Shown here: piece after piece, positions 34,868 to 44,760 of the stretch
Numbering within the stretch: the stretch's first letter is position 1
How the letters are laid out: every line of letters starts with the position of its first letter
Assembly (NCBI RefSeq): GCF_041080625.1
Contig: NZ_CP163518.1
Coordinates: 2,542,001-2,606,000, forward strand
Direction of reading: 5' to 3'
Length of the DNA: 64,000 bases
Source of the DNA: Streptomyces sp. CG1
GTDB taxonomy: Bacteria > Actinomycetota > Actinomycetes > Streptomycetales > Streptomycetaceae
The notes under the pieces: generated by a model
Seen by the model: the letters and a program-made list of their open reading frames with translations, nothing else
What the model was told of the DNA's origin: nothing
Databases searched by the model: none
Made by a program: the position numbers and the translations under genes

Positions 34868-35713
34868 TCAGAGCAGGGCGGCCTTCGGACCGTCCGGCTC
34901 CTCCAGACGCCGCTGGAGCACCGCACGCGCGAGCTCTGAGGACTCCTCCTCCGTGAGCCGACGGAAACCGTCCTCGGTGATCACCGTGATGATCGGGTAG
35001 ATCCGGCGGGCGACATCGGGACCACCGGTCGCCGAGTCATCGTCAGCCGCGTCATACAGAGCCTGCACCACCAACGTGGTCGCCTGCTCCTCACTCAGGT
35101 CGCCACGGAACAACTTCTTCATCGCACCACGCGCGAAGATCGAGCCGGACCCGGTCGCCGCGAAGTTGCGCTCCTCGCTGCGGCCGCCCGTGACGTCGTA
35201 AGAGAAGATGCGGCCCTTCTCCCGGTCCAGGTCGAACCCCGCGAAGAGCGGCACCACGGCCAAGCCCTGCATGGCCATGCCCAGATTGGAACGAATCATG
35301 GTCGACAGCCGGTTCGCCTTGCCCTCCAGCGACAGCTGCGCACCCTCGACCTTCTCGAAGTGCTCCAGCTCCAGCTGGAAGAGCTTCACCATCTCCACGG
35401 CGAGACCGGCGGTGCCGGCGATACCGACAGCCGAGTACTCATCCGCCGGGAAGACCTTCTCGATATCCCGCTGAGCGATCACATTGCCCATCGTGGCCCG
35501 CCGGTCACCGGCAAGCACCACGCCCCCGGGGAACGTCACGGCCACGATCGTCGTCCCATGCGGCGCCTCGATCACACCGTGTGTGGGCGGCAGCTGCCGC
35601 TTGCCGGGCAGCAGCTCCGGCTGATGCTCGGAGAGAAAGTCCATGAAGGAGGAGGACCCTGGCGTCAGGAAGGCAGCTGGTAGACGCCCTGTGCTACGAG
35701 TGTTGGCTTCCAC
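34868..35713 (-). CDS. prcB: 20S proteasome beta subunit
   Basis: A 281-residue catalytic subunit. The propeptide covers residues 1-53 and ends at PHG; the N-terminal nucleophile is then Thr54 (TTIVAVTF). [20 protein letters not shown] and [20 protein letters not shown] match the family. GTG at 35713 gives the usual propeptide length; it overlaps the upstream endonuclease gene by 49 bases, so translation of the two is probably linked. Cleaves unfolded, pupylated substrates delivered by ARC. Confidence 0.96.
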   Translation of the reverse strand: MEANTRSTGRLPAAFLTPGSSSFMDFLSEHQPELLPGKRQLPPTHGVIEAPHGTTIVAVTFPGGVVLAGDRRATMGNVIAQRDIEKVFPADEYSAVGIAGTAGLAVEMVKLFQLELEHFEKVEGAQLSLEGKANRLSTMIRSNLGMAMQGLAVVPLFAGFDLDREKGRIFSYDVTGGRSEERNFAATGSGSIFARGAMKKLFRGDLSEEQATTLVVQALYDAADDDSATGGPDVARRIYPIITVITEDGFRRLTEEESSELARAVLQRRLEEPDGPKAALL

Positions 35714-36282
35714 AAGTTTCCTTCCAGATAGGCGGCTGCCCGGCGTACGGCATCGGGGTTGTCACCCAACTTGCCGATGGCCGAGTTGCAGTTGAAGCAC
35801 AGTACGCCTCGGACCCTACCCGTCTTGTGGCAGTGATCCACATGCACGGGCGGGGCGGCCAGGCAGATCGCACACAGGCCGCGCTGGGAGACGATCACCG
35901 CGTCGCGTTCGGTTTCGGTGAGGCCGTAGTTGCGCTTGAGATGGTGCTGCCGACCCTTCACCGCCTTGCACGCCTTACAGAGGGTTGCCAGGCCGTCCGA
36001 GGCGCTACTGTTCCGCGTCCACTCGCTGTGCGGCTTGGTCTCGCCACAGGTACGGCAGTACTTGTGGCCCAGTGGCACTTCCACTCGAGGCCGGACGCTG
36101 CGCCCCTTGGCCACCTGCCGCTGCTGGTGGTACGCCGCCGCGCACTCACGGCAATAGACCTGCAGCCCATCGCGCATCGCCTTGTTCCGTGCGAACGCCG
36201 CCCGCGGCTTGTACTGCTTACACCGCGAGCAGCGCTTCACACCTTCTTGACTTTCCAAGGCAGACTCCCCCACCACCTTCAA
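35665..36282 (-). CDS. HNH/endonuclease VII-like zinc nuclease inside the proteasome operon
   Basis: A 205-residue protein. Two zinc-finger units come first: [20 protein letters not shown] with [13 protein letters not shown], and [20 protein letters not shown] with [12 protein letters not shown]. The C-terminal domain has the recombination endonuclease VII pattern: [41 protein letters not shown]. That fold cleaves branched or otherwise altered DNA in phage T4. It lies 8 bases after pup and overlaps prcB by 49 bases, so it belongs to the pup-prcB-prcA unit. Its early codons (TCT, TTG, GAA, AGT, CAA) are less GC-biased than neighbours, which suggests a later arrival. No role in proteolysis is known to me. 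Confidence 0.85.
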   Translation of the reverse strand: MKVVGESALESQEGVKRCSRCKQYKPRAAFARNKAMRDGLQVYCRECAAAYHQQRQVAKGRSVRPRVEVPLGHKYCRTCGETKPHSEWTRNSSASDGLATLCKACKAVKGRQHHLKRNYGLTETERDAVIVSQRGLCAICLAAPPVHVDHCHKTGRVRGVLCFNCNSAIGKLGDNPDAVRRAAAYLEGNLWKPTLVAQGVYQLPS

Positions 36283-36290
36283 TTCGAAGG

Positions 36291-36509
36291 CTACTGGCCG
36301 CCTTTTTGAACGAAACTTCGGACGAAGTCCTCTGCGTTCTCCTCGAGCACATCATCGATTTCGTCCAGCACGGAGTCCACGTCATCGCTCAGCTTCTCGT
36401 GCCGCTCCTTGAGGTCCTCCGCAGCCTGCGCGTCCTGCGCCTGCTCCTCGACCTCTTCCGTGGAACGCGTGGCCTTCTGCTGGCCGCCGCCGGTGTCCTT
36501 GGTTGCCAT
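36291..36509 (-). CDS. pup: Prokaryotic ubiquitin-like protein Pup
   Basis: A 72-residue intrinsically disordered protein tag. The C-terminus is FVQKGGQ, so the terminal Gln must be deamidated by Dop to Glu before ligation. The middle is helical and acidic (HEKLSDDVDSVLDEIDDVLE), the region bound by the ARC coiled coil. ATG at 36509 is preceded by GGTGAGGG. On the minus strand upstream, ATGTCGGAC-N8-TAGGGT (36576-36554) has a good -10 and a weak resemblance (6 of 9) to PafBC-type promoters. It is followed at once by the endonuclease gene. Confidence 0.96.
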   Translation of the reverse strand: MATKDTGGGQQKATRSTEEVEEQAQDAQAAEDLKERHEKLSDDVDSVLDEIDDVLEENAEDFVRSFVQKGGQ

Positions 36510-36681
36510 AACCCTCACCCCGCTCAGTTCGCCTGCCGATCGGTGATGATCAGACCCTACAAGCCGGGTCCGACATCGGCCCCGCAGTTTCTCCAACGTA
36601 CGGGGGCCACCTCGATGATTCCCGGGCGGTGGGATTTCCACCCTGTCCGCTCGGGGTGGGCCGGGTGCCCGCCTGGTCCGC

Positions 36682-38193
36682 TCAGCCGCCTGACAGGACC
36701 CTGACCAGGTCTTCCGCGGTGCGGCAGCGGTCCAGCAGTTCCTTGACGTGATTTCGCGTTCCGCGTAGCGGTTCCAGGGTTGGGACGCGCTGCAGCGAGT
36801 CCCGGCCAGGGAGGTCGAAGATGACCGAGTCCCATGAGGCTGCCGCGACGTCGTCGGCGTACTGCTCCAGGCAGCGTCCGCGGAAGTACGCCCGGGTGTC
36901 TTCTGGTGGCTTCGTCATGGCCTGCTCGACGTCTGTTTCGTCGAGGAGGCGCTTGATGCGGCCGCGGGCCGCGAGGCGGTTGTAGAGGCCTTTCTCGGCG
37001 CGTACGTCGGCGTACTGGAGGTCGACGAGGTGGAGGCGGGCGGCGTCCCAGTCAAGGCCGTCCCGGCGGCGGTAGCCCTCCATCAGCTCTCGCTTGGCGA
37101 CCCAGTCGAGTTCGCCGGCGAGGCTCATCGGGTCGTTCTCGAGGCGTGTGAGGGTGTCTTCCCAGCGGGTCAGGATGTCCTTGGTCTGTTCGTCGGCGTC
37201 GGCGCCGTAACGCTCCTCGACGTATTTGCGTGACAGCTCGAAGTACTCCATCTGCAGTTGGACGGCTGTCAGGGTCCGACCGCTACGCAGTGTGACCAGG
37301 CGCTTGAGTGAGGGGTCGTGGGAGACCTGGTGCAGGGTGCGTACGGGCTGGTCGACCGCGAGGTCCACCGCGATGAAGCCGTCCTCGATCATGGACAGGA
37401 CCAGGGAGGTCGTGCCGAGTTTGAGGTAGGTCGAGATCTCGGAGAGGTTCGCGTCGCCGATGATCACATGGAGGCGGCGGTATTTCTCGGCGTCGGCGTG
37501 CGGTTCGTCGCGGGTGTTGATGATCGGGCGCTTGAGGGTGGTCTCCAGGCCGACTTCGACTTCGAAGTAGTCGGCGCGCTGGCTGATCTGGAAGCCGTGT
37601 TCGTGGCCGTCCTGGCCGATGCCGACGCGGCCGGCTCCGGCGAAGACCTGGCGGGAGACGAAGAAGGGGGTGAGGTGGCGCACGATGTCGGAGAAGGGGG
37701 TTTCCCGCTTCATCAGGTAGTTTTCGTGCGTGCCGTAGCTGGCGCCCTTGTTGTCTGTGTTGTTCTTGTAGAGGTGGATGGGCTGGGCGCCGGGGAGCTG
37801 GGCGGCTCGCTCTGCGGCTTCTGCCATGATGCGTTCGCCGGCCTTGTCCCAGAGGACGGCGTCGCGTGGGTTGGTGACCTCTGGGGCGCTGTATTCGGGG
37901 TGGGCGTGGTCGACGTAGAGTCGCGCGCCGTTGGTGAGGATGACGTTGGCGAGGCCGATGTCCTCGTCGGTGAGCTGGCTGGCGTCGGCGGCCTCGCGGG
38001 CGAGGTCGAAGCCTCGCGCGTCCCGTAGCGGGTTCTCTTCCTCGAAGTCCCAGCGGGCTCGGCGGGCCCGGTGCATCGCCGCTGCGTAGGCGTTGACGAT
38101 CTGGGACGAGGTGAGCATGGCATTGGCGTTGGGGTGGCCGGGGACGGAGATTCCGTACTCCGTCTCGATGCCCATTACTCGCCGTACGGTCAT
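36682..38193 (-). CDS. dop: Pup deamidase/depupylase Dop
   Basis: A 503-residue paralogue of PafA that converts the Gln end of Pup to Glu and removes Pup from targets. It starts [20 protein letters not shown] (Glu in the ATP/Mg site) and contains [16 protein letters not shown] with the catalytic Asp. [17 protein letters not shown] and [18 protein letters not shown] match PafA. The Dop-loop-like insertion [20 protein letters not shown] distinguishes it. ATG at 38193 has AAGGAGG upstream. It precedes pup with a 172-base gap. Confidence 0.96.
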   Translation of the reverse strand: MTVRRVMGIETEYGISVPGHPNANAMLTSSQIVNAYAAAMHRARRARWDFEEENPLRDARGFDLAREAADASQLTDEDIGLANVILTNGARLYVDHAHPEYSAPEVTNPRDAVLWDKAGERIMAEAAERAAQLPGAQPIHLYKNNTDNKGASYGTHENYLMKRETPFSDIVRHLTPFFVSRQVFAGAGRVGIGQDGHEHGFQISQRADYFEVEVGLETTLKRPIINTRDEPHADAEKYRRLHVIIGDANLSEISTYLKLGTTSLVLSMIEDGFIAVDLAVDQPVRTLHQVSHDPSLKRLVTLRSGRTLTAVQLQMEYFELSRKYVEERYGADADEQTKDILTRWEDTLTRLENDPMSLAGELDWVAKRELMEGYRRRDGLDWDAARLHLVDLQYADVRAEKGLYNRLAARGRIKRLLDETDVEQAMTKPPEDTRAYFRGRCLEQYADDVAAASWDSVIFDLPGRDSLQRVPTLEPLRGTRNHVKELLDRCRTAEDLVRVLSGG

Positions 38194-38381
38194 GCGGCCC
38201 TCCTTGCCAGGCGGCACCCTCGGTCGTGGGCGCCGCTCAAGTACCGCTGGCGCTCCGGTGCGTGTGCGGTGCCCGTCCCGCACTGCGCGACTCGGCGGTA
38301 GGAACGAGCCTAGAACGCCTTTGCGCTGGTGGGGAGATCATTTGCGTCATTGCCTGTTCCGGTTGTGGCCGGAAAAGCAGT

Positions 38382-38416
38382 CGGCTGCGGGTACCCGGTG
38401 AGGGGACCCGCAGCCG
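38382..38416 (-). terminator. Terminator after arc
   Basis: CGGCTGCGGGT (38382-38392) pairs with ACCCGCAGCCG (38406-38416), with further inner pairing after one mismatch. On the minus strand CTGCTTTTCC follows closely. Confidence 0.75.
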
Positions 38417-38424
38417 CCCTGCTT

Positions 38425-40191
38425 TTACAGGTACTGGCCGGTGTTCGCCACCGTGTCGATGGAGCGTCCGGTGTCTGCGCCCTGTTTTCCGGTGATGAGG
38501 GTGCGGATGTAGACGATCCGTTCGCCCTTCTTTCCGGAGATTCGGGCCCAGTCGTCGGGGTTGGTGGTGTTGGGCAGGTCTTCGTTCTCCTTGAACTCGT
38601 CCACGCAGGCTTGGAGGAGGTGGGAGACGCGGAGGCCTTTTTGGGTTTTTTCGAGGAAGTCCTTGATCGCCATTTTTTTGGCGCGACCGACGATGTTTTC
38701 GATCATGGCGCCGGAGTTGAAGTCCTTGAAGTAGAGGACTTCCTTGTCGCCGTTGGCGTAGGTGACTTCCAGGAAGCGGTTTTCCTCGGATTCGGCGTAC
38801 ATCTGCTCGACCGCCGTCTGGATCATGCTTTGGACGGTGGTGGCCTTGTCGCCGCCGTGTTCGCCGAGGTCGTCGGCGTGCAGCGGGAGGCGTTCGGTGA
38901 GGTATTTGCCGAAGATGTCCTTGGCGGCTTCGGCGTCGGGGCGCTCGATCTTGATCTTCACGTCGAGTCGGCCGGGGCGCAGGATGGCGGGGTCGATCAT
39001 GTCCTCGCGGTTGGAGGCGCCGATGACGACTACGTTCTGCAGGCCTTCCACGCCGTCGATCTCGGCGAGCAGCTGGGGGACGATGGTGTTTTCCACGTCG
39101 GAGCTGACGCCGGAGCCGCGGGTGCGGAAGAGGGATTCCATCTCGTCGAAGAAGACGATGACGGGGGTGCCTTCGCTGGCCTTCTCGCGTGCACGCTGGA
39201 AGACGAGGCGGATCTGCCGCTCGGTCTCGCCGACGTATTTGTTGAGGAGCTCGGGGCCCTTGATGTTGAGGAAGAAGCTCTTGCCGGCGGCTTGGCCGGT
39301 GACTTCGGCGACCTTTTTGGCGAGTGAGTTGGCGACGGCTTTGGCGATGAGTGTCTTGCCGCAGCCGGGGGGGCCGTAGAGCAGGACGCCCTTGGGTGGG
39401 CGCAGCTCGTGCTCCTTGAACAGGTCCGGGTAGAGGTAGGGCAGCTCGACCGCGTCGCGGATGGCTTCGATCTGGTTGCCGAGTCCGCCGATCTGGTCGT
39501 AGCCGATGTCGGGGACCTCTTCGAGGACGAGTTCTTCGACTTCGCTCTTGGGGACGACTTCGTAGACGTAGCCGGAGCGGGGTTCGAGCAGGAGGGCGTC
39601 GCCGGGGCGGATGGTGACGTCCAGCAGTGGCTCGGCGAGCCGTACCACCCGTTCCTCGTCGGTGTGGCCCAGTACGAGGGCGCGCTCGCCGTCCTCGAGG
39701 ATTTCCTTGAGGGTGACGATGTCGCCGACGCGCTCGTATTCCATGGCTTCGACCACGTTGAGCGCTTCGTTGAGCATGACTTCCTGGCCGCGCCGCAGGT
39801 CGTCGAGGTCGACGCTTGGGCTGACGTTCACCCGGAGTTTGCGGCCGCCGGTGAAGATGTCGGCGGTGGCGTCTTCGTTGGCTTGCAGGAAGACTCCGAA
39901 GCCGGCCGGTGGCTGGGCGAGCCGGTCGACTTCTTCCTTGAGGGCCACGATCTGGTCGCGGGCCTCGCGGAGGGTGTTGGCCAGTCGTTCGTTCTGGGCG
40001 GACACGCCGGCCAGGTTGGTCTGCAGCTCGACGATCCGCTCTTCGAGAATCCTCGTGTGTCGCGGAGAGTCGGCGAGCTTGCGTCGCAGGACGGCGATCT
40101 CCTGCTCAAGGTAGGCGATCTGCCCGGCCGGGTCGTCGGACCCTCGTCCCGGGCGGATGCCGCGGTTCATGTCGTCGTCGTGGGCTGCCAC
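38425..40191 (-). CDS. arc: Proteasome-associated AAA ATPase ARC (Mpa)
   Basis: A 588-residue ring ATPase that recognises pupylated proteins, unfolds them and feeds the proteasome. In order: coiled coil that captures Pup ([40 protein letters not shown]), tandem OB folds ([20 protein letters not shown]), and AAA module (Walker A GPPGCGKT, Walker [12 protein letters not shown], arginine-finger region [11 protein letters not shown]). The C-terminal GQYL is the proteasome-docking tail. GTG at 40191 lies behind GGAGGAGGTGAGG; a TTG 18 bases upstream is possible. It is a single transcription unit, divergent from the ferredoxin gene. Confidence 0.96.
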   Translation of the reverse strand: MAAHDDDMNRGIRPGRGSDDPAGQIAYLEQEIAVLRRKLADSPRHTRILEERIVELQTNLAGVSAQNERLANTLREARDQIVALKEEVDRLAQPPAGFGVFLQANEDATADIFTGGRKLRVNVSPSVDLDDLRRGQEVMLNEALNVVEAMEYERVGDIVTLKEILEDGERALVLGHTDEERVVRLAEPLLDVTIRPGDALLLEPRSGYVYEVVPKSEVEELVLEEVPDIGYDQIGGLGNQIEAIRDAVELPYLYPDLFKEHELRPPKGVLLYGPPGCGKTLIAKAVANSLAKKVAEVTGQAAGKSFFLNIKGPELLNKYVGETERQIRLVFQRAREKASEGTPVIVFFDEMESLFRTRGSGVSSDVENTIVPQLLAEIDGVEGLQNVVVIGASNREDMIDPAILRPGRLDVKIKIERPDAEAAKDIFGKYLTERLPLHADDLGEHGGDKATTVQSMIQTAVEQMYAESEENRFLEVTYANGDKEVLYFKDFNSGAMIENIVGRAKKMAIKDFLEKTQKGLRVSHLLQACVDEFKENEDLPNTTNPDDWARISGKKGERIVYIRTLITGKQGADTGRSIDTVANTGQYL

Positions 40192-40717
40192 GGTCCTCAC
40201 CTCCTCCAAGGGGAGCTGGACGCTTCCAGACCCTACCTGGGTGGGTGTCGATTGAAACCCCTAGATCACCAAGACTGTCAAGGTGTGTCGTCGGTCACCC
40301 GGTGCGCTCTCCCTCGCACGGAGGGGATACCCACTCAACGTGATGTGGAAGCAGCTTGTTCCGGGCGTCGCATGGTCGAAACCCTTCAGGAGTGGGCGGA
40401 GTTGTCCGGTGCGGGCTGTTGGGCCCGGTGGCGGGCAGGGGACGGTGCGCTCGTACGGTCGTTACGCAGAGCGACGGTGCGGGCGGGGGGTGTCACTGTC
40501 GGCCCGGCTTGATGCGGTCGTTCCCCTGGTGGGGACTCCGGTGTGCTGATCGGGCGCTGTTACCCGGGTGGGCGGGGGTGGAAACCCGGTGGCGGTGGAG
40601 GTCGGCCGGATTGTGGGCGGGGGTAGGGTCGGGGGTGTTCAACAGCCGTTGGAGCGGACCTGGCTGGCCCTGGTGGTGCCGGTGTCGCCCGGCGTATCTA
40701 TGGCAGGAGAGGTGACC
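40192..40717. other. 526-base divergent intergenic region between arc and the ferredoxin gene
   Basis: It contains the arc promoter, with a likely -10 TAGGGT on the minus strand at 40235-40230, and a TTGACA at 40281-40276 that is too far to pair with it. Toward the ferredoxin gene TAGGGT occurs near 40625. Several in-frame stretches exist but none looks like a protein family. I see no RNA gene. Confidence 0.45.
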
Positions 40718-41014
40718 GTGCAGCAGGAGGCCCCGGGCGGGGAGGCGCTGGAGGTCTGGATCGACCAGGATCTGTGTACCGGCGACGGGATCTGCGCCCA
40801 GTACGCCCCTGAGGTGTTCGAGCTGGACATCGATGGGCTGGCCTATGTGAAGGGCGGGGACGACGAGCTGCTGCAGGCGGTGGGGGCGACTGCGCCGGTG
40901 CCGTTGCCGTTGCTGGTGGATGTGGTGGATTCGGCGCGTGAGTGTCCCGGTGAGTGCATTCATGTGCGCCGGGTTTCGGACAAGGTCGAGGTGTACGGGC
41001 CCGACGCGGACTGA
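40718..41014 (+). CDS. Ferredoxin, single Fe-S cluster type
   Basis: A 98-residue acidic ferredoxin. The cluster ligands are in DLCTGDGICAQYAPEVFELD (Cys-x5-Cys spacing, typical of 3Fe-4S or 4Fe-4S ferredoxins that serve P450s) and ARECPGECIHV. There is a Pro-Leu-rich stretch between. GTG at 40718 is chosen because AGGAGAGG lies six bases before it; GTG at 40712 or ATG at 40700 would overlap the ribosome site. The P450 of the conservon is 23 kb away, so a partnership is only possible. Confidence 0.87.
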   Translation: MQQEAPGGEALEVWIDQDLCTGDGICAQYAPEVFELDIDGLAYVKGGDDELLQAVGATAPVPLPLLVDVVDSARECPGECIHVRRVSDKVEVYGPDAD

Positions 41015-41049
41015 GTCCGGTCGGGCTCGGGCGCCGGGTGGGGCCGGGG

Positions 41050-41631
41050 TCAGACGCGGTGGGCGTCCGAGGGTGTGGAGCGGATGAAGGCGTTGCCGTT
41101 CCACTGCCAGGTGACGGGGGTCTTCAGGTCAGGGCAGCAGTTGGGGACGGCGGCGGACGAGTAGCCGAGCAGGGTGGCGCCGACGGTGCCCGCGTGCAGG
41201 GTGAAGTCGGTGACGGTGAGCCGGTCCTTGGGGTCGATGAGGGTGGCGACGATGCGTGGCGTACCGCTGTCGGCGGTGCGGGTGAGGACGTAGACGCCGT
41301 CGGGCGGGGTGCCCATGGCGGAGTCGCAGTGGACGACTGCGACGGTTTCCGGTCTGCCGTCGCCGTCGAGGTCTCCGGTGGCTTTCTTGGCGACCACGGC
41401 TTTGACGTGTCCGCACTGCAGGGGGAAGTCGACGCCGGTGGTGCCGGGCGGCTGGGCGGCCGCGTGGGCGGGCTTGTTCCGGGTGCCGGTGGTGGGCTGG
41501 GCGGCCGTGGCCGATGCGGGCTGTACGACGGAGGAGAGGGCCACGACGCCGGCGACGGCTGTGGCGGTGGCGACCCAGTGGATGGGCCGGGTCTGGGTGT
41601 GGGCGAGCTCCGGAACGGCGGATTGCTGCAC
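41050..41631 (-). CDS. Secreted or membrane-anchored protein of unknown function
   Basis: A 193-residue protein with an internal hydrophobic segment (IHWVATATAVAGVVALSSVV) that may be a signal anchor or cleaved peptide, then an Ala/Pro/Thr-rich linker and a C-terminal domain with GDLDGDGRPETVAVVHC, reminiscent of calcium-binding FG-GAP/VCBS loops. Four Cys are present in the secreted part, including the CC pair in VPNCCPDL. GTG at 41631 follows ACAGGAG. It stands convergent with the ferredoxin gene and behind trmI with a long hairpin between. Confidence 0.7.
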   Translation of the reverse strand: MQQSAVPELAHTQTRPIHWVATATAVAGVVALSSVVQPASATAAQPTTGTRNKPAHAAAQPPGTTGVDFPLQCGHVKAVVAKKATGDLDGDGRPETVAVVHCDSAMGTPPDGVYVLTRTADSGTPRIVATLIDPKDRLTVTDFTLHAGTVGATLLGYSSAAVPNCCPDLKTPVTWQWNGNAFIRSTPSDAHRV

Positions 41632-41793
41632 TAGGAGTGTCTCCTGTGAGGGCTGTGCCGGTGGGGGTGGCCAGCATGGTGCCACACGTCACAGTGCGGG
41701 GGAACGGCGGGGTCCGGGATTCCCGCAGGCGGGAGCCCGCGCGTGGGGCGGACGTTGGGGCCGTGGGGGGTTGCGGGGGTCCTGGTGTCCTGT

Positions 41794-41861
41794 CAACGCA
41801 AGGGCGCCGTGCCCGAGTTCCCGTGGATCGGTGGGAACTCAGGCACGGCGCCCTTGCGTTG
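41794..41861 (-). terminator. Very long terminator hairpin after trmI
   Basis: CAACGCAAGGGCGCCGTGCC (41794-41813) pairs perfectly with 41842-41861, then after one mismatch GAGTTCCC (41815-41822) pairs with GGGAACTC (41833-41840). The total stem is 28 bp with a 10-base loop. Confidence 0.85.
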
Positions 41862-41879
41862 TGCTGTGTGCGGGGTGGG

Positions 41880-42782
41880 TCAGCGGCCGGTGCCGCCGTC
41901 GGCGTTGGGGCCGGCGTAGTCCTCGCCGTAGGCGCCCTTGGCGGGGCGGCGGCGGCGCATGGGCGGCTCGACGCCGTCGGCGAGGCGGCGGGCGGTGAGC
42001 AGGAAGCCGGTGTGGCCGATCATGCGGTGGTCGGGGCGGACGGCGAGACCTTCGATGTGCCAGTTGCGGATCATGGTTTCCCAGGCGGTCGGCTCGTTGA
42101 AGCAGCCGATCTCGCGGATGGATTCCACGGTCCGGGCGAGCTGGGTGGTGGTGGCGACGTAGCAGCACAGGATGCCGCCGGGGACGAGGGCCTTGGAGAC
42201 GGCCTCCAGGCATTCCCAGGGGGCGAGCATGTCGAGGATGACGCGGTCGACGTCGGTGTCGGACAGGTTGTCCTGGAGGTCGCCGACGGTGAGCTGCCAG
42301 GCGGGGTGGGGGCCGCCGAAGTAGCGCTCCACGTTCTGCTGGGCGATCTCGGCGAAGTCCTCGCGGCGCTCGTAGGAGTGCAGCATGCCCTGGTCGCCGA
42401 TGGCGCGCAGCAGGAAGCTGCTGAGCGAGCCGGAGCCGACGCCGGCTTCCACGACGCGGGCGCCGGGGAAGATGTCGGCGAAGGCGAGGATCTGCCCCGC
42501 GTCCTTGGGGTAGACGACGGCTGCCCCGCGGGGCATGGACAGGACGTAGTCGGGGAGCAGGGGGCGCAGCGCGAGGTAGGCGACGTTGCCGGTGGTGCGG
42601 ACAACGCTGCCCTCGGGAGCGCCGATCAGTTCGTCGTGCGGGAAGGAGCCCTTGTGGGTGTGGAAGTTCTTCCCGGCTTCGAGCGTGAACGTGTAGTGGC
42701 GGCCCTTGGGGTCGGTCAGCTGTACCTGGTCCCCGACCTTGAAGGGCCCGCGCCTGCGGGCGGCACCGGTCGGTTCGGACAT
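41880..42782 (-). CDS. trmI: tRNA (adenine-58-N1)-methyltransferase TrmI
   Basis: A 300-residue enzyme that makes m1A58 in the T-loop of tRNA using S-adenosylmethionine. The SAM-binding motif is VVEAGVGSGSLSSFLLRAIG, with HSYERREDFAEIAQQNVERY after it and VDRVILDMLAPWECLEAVSK as motif IV region. The N-terminal beta domain (GDQVQLTDPKGRHYTFTLEA) is typical of the family. ATG at 42782 lies 6 bases after TACGCT, so the transcript may be leaderless. It is close behind the site-2 protease gene (137 bases). Confidence 0.94.
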   Translation of the reverse strand: MSEPTGAARRRGPFKVGDQVQLTDPKGRHYTFTLEAGKNFHTHKGSFPHDELIGAPEGSVVRTTGNVAYLALRPLLPDYVLSMPRGAAVVYPKDAGQILAFADIFPGARVVEAGVGSGSLSSFLLRAIGDQGMLHSYERREDFAEIAQQNVERYFGGPHPAWQLTVGDLQDNLSDTDVDRVILDMLAPWECLEAVSKALVPGGILCCYVATTTQLARTVESIREIGCFNEPTAWETMIRNWHIEGLAVRPDHRMIGHTGFLLTARRLADGVEPPMRRRRPAKGAYGEDYAGPNADGGTGR

Positions 42783-42919
42783 GTGACCAGCGTACCGGTT
42801 CCCTGCGGGGGGCTTGGCCAACGAAGGGGGTGGGGGCAGCGCTGGGTCGAGCAGTGCCGGTCGTATGTGGCTGAGCGCGCAGTTCCCCGCGCCCCTTTGG
42901 GGCGCTTCGGTACGGGGCG

Positions 42920-44581
42920 TTATGCAGCGGGTCTTGCCATGGCCTGGACGAAGGCCCGCTCCACGTCTGCCGCGGACAGGACGCCGTAGATCTCGCCGGT
43001 TTCCTCTACGACGAGGTACTCGGTGGCCGGGGTGGCTCGCAGGACGTCGAGGAGTTCTTCTCCGGACAGTTCGGCGGAGACACGCATGCCGTCGGTGAGG
43101 TCCTGGGCGAGGCCGCTGACGGCGACCCAGGGGCGGCGGTGTTCGGGTACGCCGACGATGGCGGACTCGCGGACGAGGGAGAGGGGGTTGCCATGGGCGT
43201 CCACGACGACGAGGGCGCGGGCTCCGGCGGCGTTGGCGCGGCGCAGGGCTTCGGAGAGGGGGGTGTCGGTCTGGACGGGTACGGCGCGGCGGGTGAGGGT
43301 GCGGGCGCGTAGTTCGGGGAGGTGTTCGCGCAGGCGGGCCATGCGCAGGCTGTTGCCGGCGCCGGTCCAGATGATCGCGGCGAGGATGGCGGCGAGCAGG
43401 GCGTCGGTGACGGTGTCCATGCCGCCGGCGTCGGTGTTGTCGCCACCGAGGGCGCCGGACTGGTTGAGCAGGGGCAGGCCGATGAGGACGGCGACGGCGA
43501 GGGCGCGGCCGACCCAGGCGGCGGCGACGGTGCCGCTCATGGGTTTGCCGGTGATTTTCCAGACGACGGCGCGGAGCATGCGGCCGCCGTCGAGGGGCAG
43601 GCCGGGGAGGAGGTTGAAGATCGCCACGATGAGGTTGGAGATCATCAGGCCGGCCAGCAGGACGCCGGGGACGGTGCCGGGTTCGACGGGTTTCATGGCC
43701 AGGTAGAACAGGCCGGCGAGGATGAGGGAGAGGAGTGGGCCTACGAAGGCCAGGACGAACTCGCGGCCCGGGGTCTCGGCTTCCTTCTCGATCTCGGAGA
43801 CGCCGCCGAAGAACTGCAGCTGGATGCGGCGGACGGGGAGTTTGAAGCGGATCGCGGCGACCGTGTGGGCCAGTTCGTGGACCAGGACGGAGGCGTAGAA
43901 GGCGACGGCGAAGAACAGGGAGACCAGATAGCGGGCGGCGCCGAGCCCGGGCAGCACGCGGTCGAGCTGGCCGCCGAAGACCCAGGTGATCAGTGCGGCG
44001 ACGAGGAACCAGCTGGGCGCGACGTACACCGGCACGCCGAAGGGCCGGCCCATGAGGATGCCGCCACCGGGTTCCTTGGGCCGCGGCTGCGGCGGCTCGC
44101 CCTTGGCGATCCCGGAGTGCGCGAGGGAGCGATGCTCGCCGTGCGGGTCGCGGGGGCCGGGGGCCGGGGTGTCGGTGCCGGGGGTGTCGTCCTTGGTGTC
44201 TTTGGCCGCGTCGGGGTCGAAGCGGCTGCCGGTGTCGGTCGTCGTGGCGTCGGTGGCGTTGGCCTCTGTGCCGCTGGTGGGGTTCTCGGCGGCCGCGCCG
44301 GTGCCGGTGTTGCCGGCGTCCTCAGGGGTGCCGGTTGCGGCCTGGACAGGGGGCGCTGCGGCCGGTCCGCTGGTCGGCTCCCCGGTGACCTCGGCGTCGG
44401 ACGGGTCGGACGGGTCTCGGTCCGTGGTGTCCTCGTGGGGAGCCGCGCCAGGCGTGCGGGGCTGGGGCTCCGGGCCGGGATCGTGGGTGAGGCCGGTCGT
44501 CGGGGCCGTTGGACCTGCGGGGTGCTGGGCCGGCTCGTCTTTGCCGGACCGCGGCTGCCCGCTCCCGCCGCTCACGTCCAC
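42920..44581 (-). CDS. Site-2-type M50 zinc metalloprotease with CBS domains (Rip3-like)
   Basis: A 553-residue protein. Residues 1-175 are disordered and rich in Pro, Thr, Asp and Gly. Six membrane segments follow with the zinc motif HELAH (in YASVLVHELAHTVAAIRF) and the second metal motif NLLPGLPLDGGRML. The C-terminal about 120 residues are a pair of CBS modules (DTPLSEALRRANAAGARALV, VSAELSGEELLDVLRATPAT). S2P proteases cut membrane-bound regulators such as anti-sigma factors; CBS domains may sense nucleotides. GTG at 44581 follows GAGGGG. The substrate is unknown. It is divergent from the RecB-like nuclease. Confidence 0.9.
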   Translation of the reverse strand: MDVSGGSGQPRSGKDEPAQHPAGPTAPTTGLTHDPGPEPQPRTPGAAPHEDTTDRDPSDPSDAEVTGEPTSGPAAAPPVQAATGTPEDAGNTGTGAAAENPTSGTEANATDATTTDTGSRFDPDAAKDTKDDTPGTDTPAPGPRDPHGEHRSLAHSGIAKGEPPQPRPKEPGGGILMGRPFGVPVYVAPSWFLVAALITWVFGGQLDRVLPGLGAARYLVSLFFAVAFYASVLVHELAHTVAAIRFKLPVRRIQLQFFGGVSEIEKEAETPGREFVLAFVGPLLSLILAGLFYLAMKPVEPGTVPGVLLAGLMISNLIVAIFNLLPGLPLDGGRMLRAVVWKITGKPMSGTVAAAWVGRALAVAVLIGLPLLNQSGALGGDNTDAGGMDTVTDALLAAILAAIIWTGAGNSLRMARLREHLPELRARTLTRRAVPVQTDTPLSEALRRANAAGARALVVVDAHGNPLSLVRESAIVGVPEHRRPWVAVSGLAQDLTDGMRVSAELSGEELLDVLRATPATEYLVVEETGEIYGVLSAADVERAFVQAMARPAA

Positions 44582-44729
44582 GGTGTCCCCTCGTTCGAAG
44601 CGTCTTCCGTACCTGCCGGACGGAAGGGTCTCTGGTCGATGGTATGCGGCCGTGGTGACGCGTTTCGCCCCGGCACCCCTTGTGTTTGCCCCGCTGTCCT
44701 ACGGTCGAACACGGGCGGCGGCTGGGTCA

Positions 44730-44752
44730 CTGTCAGTGGCGGGCCGTAAGGT
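44730..44752 (+). promoter_or_regulatory. RecA-NDp/PafBC-like promoter of the RecB-like nuclease gene
   Basis: CTGTCAGTG (44730-44738), 8 bases, then TAAGGT (44747-44752). Eight of nine upstream positions fit TTGTCRGTG and the -10 fits TANNNT fully. ATG at 44761 is 9 bases from the last -10 base, so the transcript would start at or just before it. Confidence 0.68.
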
Positions 44753-44760
44753 CTGTGGGC

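Noticed and set aside
36554..36576. PafBC-dependent promoter before pup
   Set aside because: ATGTCGGAC-N8-TAGGGT has correct spacing but only six of nine upstream positions, so I list it only as a weak resemblance.
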